Assembly (NCBI GenBank): GCA_033239125.1
Contig: BSWB01000006.1
Coordinates: 35,890,001 to 35,954,000 of the forward strand
Length of the DNA stretch: 64,000 bases
Source of the DNA: Fagopyrum homotropicum
Lineage: Eukaryota > Streptophyta > Magnoliopsida > Caryophyllales > Polygonaceae
Direction of reading: 5' to 3'
In this document: positions 22,332 through 34,569 of the stretch, piece after piece
Position numbering within the stretch: position 1 is the first letter of the stretch
Layout: every line of letters begins with the position of its first letter
The notes under the pieces: model-generated
What the model was told of the DNA's origin: nothing
Databases searched by the model: none
The model's input: the letters and a program-made list of their open reading frames with translations, nothing else
Translations under genes and position numbers: made by a program

Positions 22332-23612
22332 TTAGCTTCGATCTGCAGAAACCGTGCCTGAGAGATTTATATCTCACTGTGTTGATATGTGTTGTTGTTT
22401 TGAAATGCCTTGTTGTGCTGAAATGTGATTGTTGATATGCATTGAGATGTGTTATGTGTGAAGCATGCTTGATGTGTTTATGATGAAAATGACGTTATGA
22501 TGTGTAAAGCATGCTTAATGTTGTTGTGATTATTATCATGTCATAATTATGAGAAATGGTTAAATGAACATGTGTTAGCCTATTGAGGCGTGCTATTGAA
22601 TGACATGATAAGCTTGCTGAAACATGATAATGTATGAGATGATAAGCCTTTTGAGGCATGTGATATGATGATGACTTGTAAAGGTCAAGAGTATGTGAAG
22701 CGAGTATTTTGCAGTGAATACCGGAGCTCGGCCAAGCCCGGATCACTTGCGTTTGTATAAGAATGACACCGAGTCTGATGGACTTCAGCCTCGGGTCGCA
22801 CACTTAATGAAAATGGTAAATGTTTGCATTAACATGAATGGCAAAATGTTGCATGTGGTTAGGGGTTAAGACCATAACCCACCACGAGAAAGCCTGGCCC
22901 GTAGACTTGATCAGTCTGGCTACGACCTAAGAGCAAATGTCTGAATTAACCTAATCTGTGCAATGGTGAGCTCACACCAAAGCCAGAACCGTATAAGCAA
23001 TGGTTCTGGATTAATGGGTCCGGGATCGCAAATTGTAAATTTCATACTGCATTCACGTGCATCATTCATAAAAGCATGATATCATCTCATGAGCACGGTA
23101 TATGGTATTTGAATATATTTGTTGTGATGTGATGTGTTGATATAATCTCTCGTGGATAGATTATGATCGGTAGCTAACGGTTTTAAACCGATCCTTTTTA
23201 GGAAATGCCGAACATAGGAACGCTTCAAGGATGTCAGCTGCAGGAAGTGGGTAGCCGAGGCAGTGTTAACCCAAGGGTTGGTTGAACTACTTTTGAAACT
23301 AATCGCTTGCAAGCGAGTCTTTTGTTGATTGTGTGCAACTGTGTACACATGTTGATTTCAGGCTGAAATTTTAAGACACCTGTTCAGGTGTCATGTTTTA
23401 AAGTGTTGTTTTGGGATATACATACTAACTTCATGCATGGTTGTTATGTAAACGTTTTCTAAATGACAGGTTGAATATTTTCATTATTTCTTCGTGCTTC
23501 TTGTTGCAAGGTCCTATTTGTGAAGTTGTTGTCAGGCTAACTGATGGGACCCACTGTGTGGTCCTTAGCCTAGTGACGTCTTGGGTTACTTAAAACTCGG
23601 GTCGTTACAGAT

Positions 23613-23624
23613 TGGTATCAGAGC
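23613..23624 (+). other. tRNA-Met primer-binding site
   Basis: TGGTATCAGAGC lies three bases after the LTR end. It is complementary to the 3' end of initiator tRNA-Met, the usual primer of Tekay and other chromoviruses. Confidence 0.92.
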
Positions 23625-25082
23625 TTAGGTTGACAACAAGGGCACATGTGACTTGAGATGAGACATGATAGTTCAACCTAACTACAACCCAGTCCGGGTT
23701 GGTTTTGAAAGGACATTTAAGTTTTCAAAAGATTTTGGAAATTACTAACATATGGTTTTAATGAATTTAAAATCATATGCATAGTCGGGATTGTGGGTAA
23801 AGACACTGCCTTCCACTCCTCAGCGTGACTCCTTGTAAGTGTAGTTCTCTCTCTCTAACTTGTTAAGATTATAGTATTCTTATAGATATCATTATTGTTA
23901 TAAGTAGTGGATATATATGAAGAGAGAACGATCTTGAATGTTCCGGTTTGTCGAAACTGTGATAAAGGCAACCGTAAGCGTTTTGATTAAGAGACAAGGA
24001 AGTTGTAGCTTCATTACGAGTATGTCAATGGGAGTACAATGTGCAAGTGTGTTAGTGGAAGTACGACAAGCTAGAAGTACATGAGAGTATAATGTTTAAA
24101 GTAAGTGGTCGAGGTCAAGTACCTCTACCCATCGAGCTACATGAGATGTGAAGATGCAAGAATATAGCGGTAGAAAGGGCTATTGCTACGATAGAAACGC
24201 AAGGGCAAGCACGAGTTGTTGAACCCCAAACACTAGAAGTTTCATACAAGGAACAAGAAGGTAGTGAACTTCATTAGAAAAGTGGCTAAGGCCATAAAAA
24301 GAAGAGATGTGTTAGTGTTTGCAGGAGCTTATGTAATGCAAGTTGATTGGCGGTTGACCCACATCAACATGACTTTTGGGGACATTGGAGGGCTAGAAAA
24401 GTATAAGATGAAACTTGCAGCAACCTTCATGCAGAATATTGGTGCATGTAAATTGGTGGATGAGAAATCGTGCAATCATTGTGGATTACGAGACTTTCAA
24501 GAGTCGGATTTGGACTAACTTGTTAAAGTCTTTTCTGGAAGCAACATTTGAAGGTTCTCCTATGATGGAGATGAATTTCACGAGGAGTATACATCGTTGG
24601 ATGAGAATGCACCACTTTATGATCAATTGATAAGATTATTTACGATAGGATGAAACGACCTCTTAGTTGGTGTTTCCACCTAAGGTATGACGTTATTGGA
24701 GTATTAGGAGAGGATATTAAAGTTTGAAGCAAGACAAGGCTTTAGGAAAGAGGTGGATTCCTAAACTAGTGGAGGAAAGAGGCAGAAGTCTACTCCAAGT
24801 TTCTTGAACCTGCGAGTACGAGACGTGTGAGTCAAGAAACAAGGCCTTCTCCACAACCATGATCATAAAAGAAATTGGAGGGAAGAACATTTTAAATTGT
24901 GGAGACCTAAATTATTACAAGAAGGACTGATCAAAAAGTCCAACTACATGTTTCAAATGTAGTTAACCTAGAGATATGATAAAGTTTGTGAGGCTATGGG
25001 ATAATGTTAACTCAAGGATCTTGTCCTAATGTGAGAGGAGGAGAAAGTCAAAGTTTACGTGGAAGCTAGGCAAGTAAAGTAG
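23625..25082 (+). pseudogene. Degraded gag region of Tekay element B
   Basis: The position after the primer site implies gag, but only short broken frames remain (for example 24264-24518 and 24415-24630). A gag zinc knuckle is not recognisable. The dense stops show that this copy cannot make a capsid protein. Confidence 0.55.
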
Positions 25083-26025
25083 CCAATCGATATCCTTATT
25101 ACCGGATTGGATAATGATGACGTGATTCTAGGCATCGATTGGATGATCAAGTATATGGATAAGATAGATGATACTTGTCATGTGTTCAAAGGAAGTGAGC
25201 TACAAGACCCGCTAGTGATGATCTCTGCGATGAAAGCAAGTAAGCTGGTAAGGAAAGGATGTGAAGCATACTTATGTTATGCTTTGGAGAAAGAAGGAAA
25301 GATTCAATTGAAATACATTCCAGTTGCACGCGAGTTTAAGGATGTTTTTCAAGATGAATTACCTGGATTGCCACCTACTAGGCAAGTTGACTTTAGAATC
25401 GATCTAGAGCCTGGAACTAGACCAATTTCTAAAGCTCCATACAGAATGACTCATGTGGAAATTCTTGAGTTGAAGAAGTAATTGGAAAAATTGGCAAATA
25501 AAGGATTTATTCGGCCAAGTGTATCACCATGGGGAGCGCCAGTATTGTTCGTGAAGAAAAATGGATGGTACAATGAGGCTATGTATCGACTATAGAGAAC
25601 TGAATAAGATGACGATTAAGAACAAGTATCCACTGCCACGAATTGATGATTTGTTAGATCAGTTGCAAGGATCAAAGGTGTTCTCCAAGATAGACCTACG
25701 GTCAGGCTATCACAATTTGAAGATTCAAGAAGATGATATCCATAAGACAACATTCAGGACTCGGTTTGTTGTGGTCTTTATCGATGACATATTGGCTTAT
25801 TCACAAAGTAGTGAAGAGCATGCAAAGCATTTGAAAGCAGTTCTTCAAGTATTGAGGAAAGAAAAGCTTTATGCTAAGTTGTCCAAGTGTGACTTCTGGA
25901 TGAAAGAAGTAACATTCTTGGGACACATGATTACTGCAGATGGAGTCAAAGTTGACCCATCCAAGATCGAAACCGTGCTAGCATGGGAACCCCCAAGAAT
26001 GTCAGAGAGATACATAGTTTCCTAG
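25083..26025 (+). pseudogene. Protease end and reverse transcriptase of Tekay element B, broken
   Basis: The protease tail (GIDWM, about 25130) leads into the connection region (GLPPTRQVDFRIDL, about 25365). A stop follows at 25479-25481. The RT resumes at 25561 with CIDYRELNKMT, then a KIDLRSGYH block (motif A, catalytic Asp), and FIDDIL at about 25777 (motif C). The roughly 45 residues normally between the TTFRTR block and FIDDIL, including the FGLTNAP region, are missing in frame at about 25767. Further on is LGHMITADG-KVDPSKIE. A frame break near 25556 and the stop make it non-functional. Confidence 0.88.
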
Positions 26026-26089
26026 GATTAGTGGGATACTATAGACGTTTTGTAAAAGGGTTTTCCATCATATCAAAAGGCAAAGTTTA

Positions 26090-27570
26090 TATGGACTGAC
26101 AAGTGTCAAGCAAGCTTTGAAGAGATAAAGAAGAGGTTGACTACTGCACTTGTGTTAGCTCAGCCGAATGGAACACTAGGGTTCATTGTTTATAGTGATG
26201 CATCTAAAATGGGCCTGGGATGCGTCTTGATGCAAAATGAAAGAGTCATCGCCTATGCATCAAGACAACTGAGACAATATGAGCAGAACTACCCTACACA
26301 TGACTTGGAGTTAGCAGCAGTAGTTCATACACTTAAGATTTGGCGGCATTACCTATTTGGGACGACATGTAAGATCATGACAGATCATAAGAGCCTGAAG
26401 TACATTTTCACTCAAAAAGAGTTGAATATGAGACAAAGAAGGTGGTTGGAGTTGATAAAGGATTATGACTTAGAGATACTATATCATCCTGGTAAAGCTA
26501 ATGTGGTGGCTGATGCTTTGAGTAGGAAGTCAGCTCAAGAAAAAGCGATTGCTCGATTAACTGTACAAGTTGAAATATAAAAAGATCTGATTTGTAGTGG
26601 CATTGAAATATGGGTTCAGAAAGAACAAGGGTATCTGTGTACCTTGGAGATAGTGCCCAATTGGTTGAAAGAAATTCAACAAAAACAACTAAGTTGTCCT
26701 AGTTTAATCAAAATAAGGTCAGTGATCGGAAATGGTGAATCTTCAGATTTTCATATCGATACTGACAATATAATGAGATATCAGGGAAGAGTATGTGTTC
26801 CTCAAGATGAAGAGATTAGAAAAAGGATTCTTGTGGAAGCCCATGCAACACCATATTCCATACATCCAGGATCGAACAAGATGTATCGGGATATTAAACC
26901 TTACTTTTGGTGGCAAGGTATGAAGAAAGATATTGCTGAGTTTGTGTCACGGTGTCAAACATGTCAACAAGTTAAAATTGAACACCAAAGGCCAGGAGGA
27001 GAACTCCAATAATTAGAGATACCAGAGTGGAAATGGGAACACATCACCATGGATTTTGTAACCAGTCTACGTAGTAGCAAAGGTTATGACTCCATATGGG
27101 TGGTGGTTGATCGATTAACAAAGACTGCAAGATTTATTCCTATCAAGGAAACTTGGGTTGTGAACAAGTTAGCAGAGGAATTCGTGAATCAGATAGTCAG
27201 ATTACATGGAGTTCCTAAGACCATTGTTTCAAATTGAGATGGACGATTTACTTCCAAATGTTGGAATCGAATACATATAGTAATGGCAACTAAGTTAAAT
27301 TTTACAACAGCGTTTCATCCACAGTCAGATGGTCAGTCCGAAAGGACTATTCAGACTTTAGAAGACTTGTTGAGGTCATGTGTGCTTGATTGGGGACCGA
27401 TATGGCCAGATCAATTACCGTTGGTCGAGTTCACCTACAATAACAGTTGGCATGCATCCATTGGGATGGCACCATATGAAGCACTGTACGGAAGGAAATG
27501 TCGAACCCCATTGTGTTGGGGTGAGCCTATTGATGTCATTGATACGGATCCAGATAAAGTTAAAAAGTGA
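26090..27570 (+). pseudogene. RNase H and integrase of Tekay element B, broken
   Basis: RNase H (26137-26580) shows the YSDAS, DLELAA, TDHKSL and VADALS blocks that carry the catalytic acids. After a stop, the integrase zinc domain (H-x-H-x-C-x2-C, about 26840-26980) and the catalytic core follow: first Asp in VVVDRLTKTARF (about 27100), second Asp in DGRF (about 27240), and Glu in SDGQSERTIQ (about 27330). A TGA at 27235-27237 replaces the residue just before DGRF. Stops at 26578 and 27010 also break the chain. Confidence 0.9.
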
Positions 27571-28093
27571 TATTAAAAAAAAAGTTGCTTTGATTCGAGA
27601 AAGGATGTTGGTTTCACAGAGTAAACAACAATCGTATGTTGATAAGCTCCAACGTCCACTAGAGTTTGACACAAGGACACATGTTTGGTTGAAAGTTTCA
27701 CCGACTCGTGGAGTCAAACAGTTTGGTATCAAGGGAAAGTTAAGTCCTCGGTATATTGGACCGTTTGAGATTTTGGAAAAAGTTGGTAAAGTAGCTTATC
27801 GTTTAGCATTACCGCCAACAATGGATGGAGTACATCCAGTGTTTCATGTATCACAACTAAGACAGTATCAACCAGATCCGAGCCATGTACTCAGCTGTGA
27901 TGCTATTGAGATAGAGCTTGATCAGACCTATGTCGAGTTCCCTATGACCGTGTTAGACAAAAAGAAGAAGAATTTAAGGAATAAAGAAATTCCATTAGTG
28001 AAGATCCAATGGTCCCGAGAGGAATGGAAGAGGCTACATGGGAAACAATTGAACACATGGAGAGAAATTATCCAGAGGTGTTTAGTTCTTTGA
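27571..28093 (+). pseudogene. Integrase C-terminus with GPY/F motif and chromodomain remnant
   Basis: The segment SPRYIGPFEILE (about 27745) is the GPY/F module. VHPVFHVSQLRQY at about 27830 leads to the linker. The chromodomain-like tail near 28030-28085 is present in another frame (EEATWE, then a MREN-YPEVF segment), shifted by a small indel. This tail places the element in the chromovirus/Tekay clade. Confidence 0.8.
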
Positions 28094-28381
28094 GCGGTGA
28101 TTGGGATAGAGGCAAGAATTAGTACCTAAATTTTCCACTAACTAATGTGCTTATATGGTTCTATGTTTATGTGATTTATGTGTGTGTGAATTGATTTGTG
28201 TTTGCTAACATAGGAAGTGATAGACTTTCCTAGTATGAGTGTGATGACCCCGCTAACGTGATAATAATCTATGCTTGCACGAAATGCAAAGATAGGTTAA
28301 TTATGTGATTGACGGATTCAGTCTTCTGATGAGCTGTGTGCTAAAGTTTCGGGACGAAACTTTTTCTTAAGGGGTGTGTGA
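28094..28381 (+). other. 3' untranslated tail and polypurine region of element B
   Basis: It holds one hairpin, TAGGAAG...CTTTCCTA, near 28213-28233. The conserved AAGTTTCGGGACGAAACTT palindrome follows at about 28345-28363, then TTAAGGGGTGTGTGA before the LTR. Unlike element A it has no hairpin array. Confidence 0.7.
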
Positions 28382-30899
28382 TGTAAAAGGTAGGATTTTC
28401 GAATCCTAATAAAGGATGATTAAGAGTGATTAAGTTAATCATCGATAACAATTGACTCATAACTCGCGAATTGTGTGTAGATGACGAGTATGAATTTCAC
28501 CATTATGATTCTGACGTAAATTTGAACTTATGGGGAAATTTTCACTTTTTCCTCCGGGAAATAATTTTTACCCTCTCGTATTATTTGGAGCATTTGGGAG
28601 CTTCAATTAATAAAACTGCAGTTGAGAGAAATGATCAGGACATCGGATATGTTCTAGATATGAAATAACATGGAAAGACAAAATGGTCAAAAGAGTCGCT
28701 ATTTCGTTTCTTAGCGGCTAAGAAAGACGGCTTAGGAATATGCGTTTTCCGAGAAAGTTGCGGAATAATTATCCACACAATATGTCAGATTTATTATTCC
28801 AATTTCGAGAAGTTTGGAGAAGGGGCTCAAACCGCCTTCGGATCGGTTAAAGGATAACTATCGACTTTGCTAAAGGATAATTATCGTCTTCGCTATAAAT
28901 AGCGGAAATTCATTTATTAATTCATTTCCTTTCACGTTTCCTCGTAAAAACTCTGATTTCTCTCAACCTTCAAATTCAGATCTACTCTTCGTTTGTAATC
29001 CGATTTCAATTCCGTTTGAGTTTTCGGATTCCTCTCTTCGTCCTCTTCATTTTGGTACCGAGTTTCTGCGTTTCCGTTGAAGTTAAGGTCAGGTCGAGCC
29101 TCCCCTTATATGGCCGGTCCCGTCGCTCAGATTCCGGTGAATCTGATGGTGTCCGAGCGTAGCCTGCGTCGTTGTGATTCCGAATCTTCTTTCGGATCGT
29201 CAATCGGGTTAGTAACGAATAAGTTATGAATTTATTCGTTTTCAGTATTGCGATTTGGCCTAAATTGACCTTAGGCTTGTCAAAATGGATAATTGAAAAT
29301 TCCATTATGCTCGTTATTTTATTATGGTGATTATGGGATATTTGTTTGATGAGATCTTATGACAGTTGGGTTCAGAAACTGCCTGCGGGCAAAACGTTAT
29401 TCTGGTGAAACTTAATTAATTAATTAAAGATTAATTAATTAAATTAGGAATCTAGAAAACGCTATAAGCTAATTAAATTCAAAGGAATGAATTTAATTGA
29501 TGTTTGAAGCAAGAAGTTTAATACGAGGAATATGATATTCTCGACAGGTGGTGTTGAAGACGGTAAACTAACTATAGCTTAGTTGCTCAGTGAGCGTATC
29601 CAGGTAAGTCTTCGGACTTACTTAGCTTCGATCTGCAGAAACCGTGCCTGAGAGATTTATATCTCACTGTGTTGATATGTGTTGTTGTTTTGAAATGCCT
29701 TGTTGTGCTGAAATGTGATTGTTGATATGCATTGAGATGTGTTATGTGTGAAGCATGCTTGATGTGTTTATGATGAAAATGACGTTATGATGTGTAAAGC
29801 ATGCTTAATGTTGTTGTGATTATTATCATGTCATAATTATGAGAAATGGTTAAATGAACATGTGTTAGCCTATTGAGGCGTGCTATTGAATGACATGATA
29901 AGCTTGCTGAAACATGATAATGTATGAGATGATAAGCCTTTTGAGACATGTGATATGATGATGACTTGTAAAGGTCAAGAGCATGTGAAGCGAGTATTTT
30001 GCAGTGAATACCGGAGCTCGGCCAAGCCCGGATCACTTGCGTTTGTATAAGAATGACACCGAGTCTGATGGACTTCAGCCTCGGGTCGCACACTTAATGA
30101 AAATGGTAAATGTTTGCATTAACATGAATGGCAAAATGTTGCATGTGGTTAGGGGTTAAGACCATAACCCACCACGAGAAAGCCTGGCCCGTAGACTTGA
30201 TCTGTCTGGCTACGACCTAAGAGCAAATGTCTGAATTAACCTAATCTGTGCAATGGTGAGCTCACACCAAAGCCAGAACCGTATAAGCAATGGTTCCGGA
30301 TTAATGGGTCCGGGATCGCAAATTGTAAATTTCATACTGCATTCACGTGCATCATTCATAAAAGCATGATATCATCTCATGAGCACGGTATATGGTATTT
30401 GAATATATTTGTTGTGATGTGATGTGTTGATATAATCTCTCGTGGATAGATTATGATCGGTAGCTAACGGTTTTAAACCGATCCTTTTTAGGAAATGCCG
30501 AACATAGGAACGCTTCAAGGATGTCAGCTGCAGGAAGTGGGCAGCCGAGGCAGTGTTAACCCAAGGGTTGGTTGAACTACTTTTGAAACTAATCGCTTGC
30601 AAGCGAGTCTTTTGTTGATTGTGTGCAACTGTGTACACATGTTGATTTCAGGCTGAAGTTTTAAGACACCTGTTTAGGTGTCATGTTTTAAAGTGTTGTT
30701 TTGGGATATACATACTAACTTCATGCATGGTTGTTATGTACACGTTTTCTAAATGACAGGTTGAATGTTTTCATTATTTCTTCGTGCTTCTTGTTGCAAG
30801 GTCCTATCTGTGAAGTTGTTGTCAGGCTAACTGATGGGACCCACTGTGTGGTCCTTAGCCTAGTGACGTCTTGGGTTACTTAAAACTCGGGTCGTTACA
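28382..30899 (+). mobile_element. 3' LTR of Tekay element B
   Basis: It is 2518 bp, the same length as the 5' LTR, starting TGTAAAAGG and ending CGTTACA. The TATA box is at 28894-28900 and the UUCG hairpin at 29604-29621. It is followed directly by AAGGC. Confidence 0.95.
29604..29621 (+). other. UUCG hairpin containing a splice-donor consensus (3' LTR B)
   Basis: It is the same sequence as at 22314-22331, GTAAGTC-TTCG-GACTTAC preceded by CAG. Confidence 0.8.
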
Positions 30900-31175
30900 A
30901 AGGCACTCCAAAGACTTTGGAGTTGTCCCTAGGAGGGGGAGATAATCGTATCCGACTCCCGGCTAGATCTTCGCTTCTTTTAGGAAGTCCAGGTCAGACA
31001 TGTTTTTAGAGAAATCAACCGTGTTGCTGACCGATTGACCCATTTGGGAATTTCGAACCCCAACACACCCTTTTCTGACAATCCCGAACTTTGTGTTCTC
31101 ATCCGCAAGGATACTTTAGGATGAACTACTTCTAGAAGATAGTCATTCCTAACGGCTTTTCTTTTTCAAAAAAAT
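30900..31175 (+). mobile_element. L1-type LINE, 3' end after the insertion
   Basis: It begins with the second AAGGC copy and continues the RNase H domain interrupted at 21091. Its 3' part matches the ends of the LINE tails at 33250-34090 (minus) and 40790-42410. It ends in a short T-rich/A-rich tract near 31160-31175. Confidence 0.85.
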
Positions 31176-31278
31176 GGGACAATTTTCTGTATTTTCTCCT
31201 ATTATTTTTAATGTATAAAACATGATATTGGTTTTAGAATTTTATCTGAAAACAATGCACTTCTTTTTATGCATCAAT

Positions 31279-31436
31279 GGCCCCGTTTGGTGATACATAG
31301 ATTAAGATGAAATGTTTATTTCATCCCCATAATCCACATAATCTATCTCTATGAGGATGAAAAAAATCTCTGAATTACATCCTCATAATTTCATAATCGT
31401 CATTTCATCTCTATAATCTCCACTCACCAAACAGCC
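31279..31436. mobile_element. MITE-like element
   Basis: It is about 158 bp with terminal inverted sequences GGCCCCGTTTGGTGA and TCACCAAACAGCC. The interior is AT-rich, non-coding and partly self-complementary (CCTCATAATT/ATAATCC motifs). The ends resemble plant non-autonomous hAT or PIF-type elements. No certain target duplication is visible. Confidence 0.6.
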
Positions 31437-33240
31437 TAATATCTCAACATTTGAAATGCTACCCTAAGCATTTTGATGAAAAGATCTTCACCAACTAGTG
31501 ATATTTTATTACAAATTAGCATAATGTCCGAGCCTTGCACGGGATGAAACAAAACTTATTCATGACTAAAAAACAATTAGTGTAGTAATAATATATAATA
31601 AGCTAACAATCATATAATTATTTACGTCAAAAATACATAATTTTATTATAAAAATATTTATATACTTTAATCATAATATATTGCATTGTTAAAATATATT
31701 ATCACGCTTTTCTTTAAAATAATAGACAAAAGATTTGCACTATACATGTGAGAGTTAGTCTATTGAAATATTGGACAAATTTATTTTCTTATATTTTGAG
31801 CAAACTTTTGTTATTAAAGTATTTTATATATAAATGCTAAAATTTAAAACTTTTCTATAAGAAAATTGTGTAGAATATCCTCTTATAAGATTATCCTGAT
31901 TAAGATATATGAAATATAATCTAATATCTTTAGAGGTTATAATAGATTTTTTTAACATTTTTATTAATGTAATAATTGCTTTTTTTTATATATAAAATAC
32001 ATTCAAAGAAAATAAAAATAAACTAATCATTAAAATAAATAAATAAAGACGAACATTGAGCACACCAAACATAAATATTCAACAAAAACATGAACGAATT
32101 ATTATCTACCCCTATATATTCATATAATATTTTTATGTCTTTACTCCTTTATTATTTATTACTTACAAGTTTTTTATATTTTGAACTTTTGAGTAGGGAT
32201 GGCAATCACATTCGCATCCGATAGGTCTCACCAAACCAAACAAAATACAAATAAAAATCCGTGAACATCGGTGATGCTTGAAAAAGGTGCCAGTCTTATC
32301 CAGGTTAATAGTTCATAACTAATTACTTCATCCATCACCCATGCTTAAATTATTATAAATATGTTTTTAATAATTAATATTGAATTGAAAATTGTTAAAA
32401 TTCGAGAAGAACTTGGTAGTTTCCTATAATCCATTTCAACGATATTGATAATTATTTCTTTTACAGAATTAGTTCAAACCCTCAATTCTCGAGACCCTCT
32501 CTTGCGAACTAGGACTCCGACCTTCATGGTTCATCCATTCTCCGTTTTGCAAATTACGACTCTGGCCCCTTCCCTTATGCAAACTCGACCCCTCTCGTGA
32601 ACTTCGACTTTTGTCACCTTTTTTAAGTTTTTGAATCAGAAACATTTTCTTTTTGTACTAAAGAAGACTCGAGTTTTGCAAACTACGTCTCTAACCCCCT
32701 TCCCTTATGCAAACTCGACCCCTCCCGTGAACTCTGACTCTTGCCACCTTTCTTAAGTTTTTGAATCGGAAATATTTTCTTTTTGTACTAAAAAGGACGA
32801 GTCTTAGAGAGTATATCAACATTTAAATTCTAATAGAAGTTGCTAATTGATTCAACGACTTTTTAATTTTGTATTTTTATGTGTTTTAGAGCTACGTAAA
32901 GTATTTTGAATTTTTTCCAACAATGTTGGAATTTAGAATGGAATGAATGGTTTATTTAGTTTAGCATACTAGTTTGCTATATACACATTTTTTTTACCGA
33001 ATATTAATTTAAAAAGAATGTTGTATTTTATAAAAAAAACTCAATCAACCGATAGATAAAGTGTCAAAAGTTATGGATGAACGATGAACCAAATAAATAT
33101 TTTAGGTGTTTGATCGGGTGATAAAAATAGTATTTTTACCACCACTCGTCTCTTTGTCACTCCACTTTTCACTTTCGAATAAGGTCGGTAAAAAAAGTCA
33201 ATATTATTAAAAAAAATAATTAAAATGATTTTTTTTTGAA
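31437..33240. other. AT-rich intergenic DNA
   Basis: No open frame or recognisable element is present apart from the tandem duplication at 32544-32801. Confidence 0.6.
32544..32801 (+). repeat. 129-bp tandem duplication
   Basis: Two adjacent copies start GTTTTGCAAA-TACG at 32544 and 32673. Both carry CCCTTCCCTTATGCAAACTC and end in TTTTTGTACTAAA. They differ by roughly ten percent, so the duplication is old. Confidence 0.85.
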
Positions 33241-33249
33241 AAAGGAAAA

Positions 33250-34090
33250 GCAGTTAGATTGGTCTACCTCTTAGAGGTAGTCCACCCTAAAGCATAATTG
33301 AGGATGAGAACATGAAGTTCGAGATTGTCAGAAAAACAAGTGTTGGTGTTCGATATTCTCATATGGGTCAATCGGTCAGCAACACAGTTGGTTTCTCCGG
33401 AAATATGATTGATTTGGACTTCGTCAAAGAAACGGATATCCAGCCTAGAGTCGGAATTAATCATCTCGACCTCCCATGGACAACTCCACAATCCTTGAAG
33501 TGCCTTGATAACACAAAGATTACCACTCTCGATTTCGATCTTTAATCTGATAGCCCCTTGTAGACCTGATTTAAGAGCATAAGCTTCAACTTTTATTATC
33601 GAGTTAAAATTATTGTTTGTCGCATCAAGGCTAACAACCTCACCGTTGTGACTCCGAATCACAAAGCCAATGGATATTATGCCCGAATCGAGTTTAGATC
33701 CATCAAAGTTAAGTTTATGGAAACCAGGTTTTGATTTATCCCACTTAATATTGTTTTTCTTCCTTTTGGGAGAATTAATGTCCTTTTGTTGTTGTTTTAT
33801 ATCGTAATCGTATTCATCAATAATGTTAGTTTTCCACATTTGAATTTGGTTTTTTATGAAGCTGACAACCCTATTGCAAGGACCAATAGACTCATTCACA
33901 AAAATAATATTGTTCATGAAAAACCATATACTCTATCAAATAGTTGTGAGACATGCAAACTTGTCAAATTCAATATTATTTATTTATTGTAGGAGGTCGT
34001 GAACTTTTTTTATTAACGAGGTTACTGTTGATTTTGATAAGAATTTATTTTGTAAAAGACATTCAATAAACAAGTGGAACAAATCCTCTA
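33250..34090 (-). mobile_element. L1 LINE 3' tail with RNase H domain
   Basis: The minus-strand frame 33264-33917 (217 aa) is open. The order is a LINE linker rich in KRKKNN, then the RNase H-like domain starting GFHKLNFDGSKLDSG, with the acid in NFDGS, EAYALKSGL and SGETNCVADRLTHM. The zinc-binding segment upstream (about 33920-34090) is degraded. Same family as 40790-42410. It is 5'-truncated, as is usual for LINEs. Confidence 0.85.
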
Positions 34091-34534
34091 AATAATTAAA
34101 AATAATTATAACTTACCTCAAACTAATAAGAATAAAATTCAAAAATACCACGTATAAATCTAACAAATAAAACAAGACGGATGTAGACATGTAGCAAGAT
34201 TTATTTACATCACAATGTACTCGAGACTACACACATGTTAAACACATGCTTAAAAAATGTTTAACATCGCGTTTAATGTGTCGTTTATCATTTTGTATCG
34301 GAAATGTTGTTTGATATAATAATAGAAAAAGTTGCAATTAATGATTTAATATAATAAACTAAAATAAACTAAACTAATACTCCGTATTAGAGTAGTGTTC
34401 CCAAACGCATCCCCGTAAGCGCGTGTGAATAGAGTTTCAATCTGGAATGTCTCTCAGTTCGTTCGCAGTTTCTCTCTGTATCTCTTCACACTCTCTTTTC
34501 TGCTCATGGTGGGCAGCTGCCGTCCTTCAGAACC

Positions 34535-34542
34535 TATATAAA
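34535..34542 (+). promoter_or_regulatory. TATA box of the kinase gene
   Basis: TATATAAA lies in CCTATATAAATTC about 35 bp before a pyrimidine-rich leader. It is about 680 bp before the ATG, with a leader intron in between. Confidence 0.55.
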
Positions 34543-34569
34543 TTCTTCGCAGTAAAAATTGTTTCTCTA

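Larger units (their letters stand above)
21092..23609 (+). mobile_element. 5' LTR of a Tekay-type gypsy element (family B)
   Basis: It is 2518 bp, starting TGTAAAAGG and ending CGTTACA. The TATA box is at 21604-21610 and the splice-donor hairpin at 22314-22331. About 20 single-base differences from the 3' LTR (about 0.8 percent by eye) and no length change mean recent insertion. Long minus-strand frames in it are chance. Confidence 0.95.

Noticed and set aside
21716..23348. Minus-strand frames of 88-102 codons in LTR B (also at 29006-30638)
   Set aside because: They lie wholly in LTR sequence, show no domain, and recur only because the LTR is duplicated.
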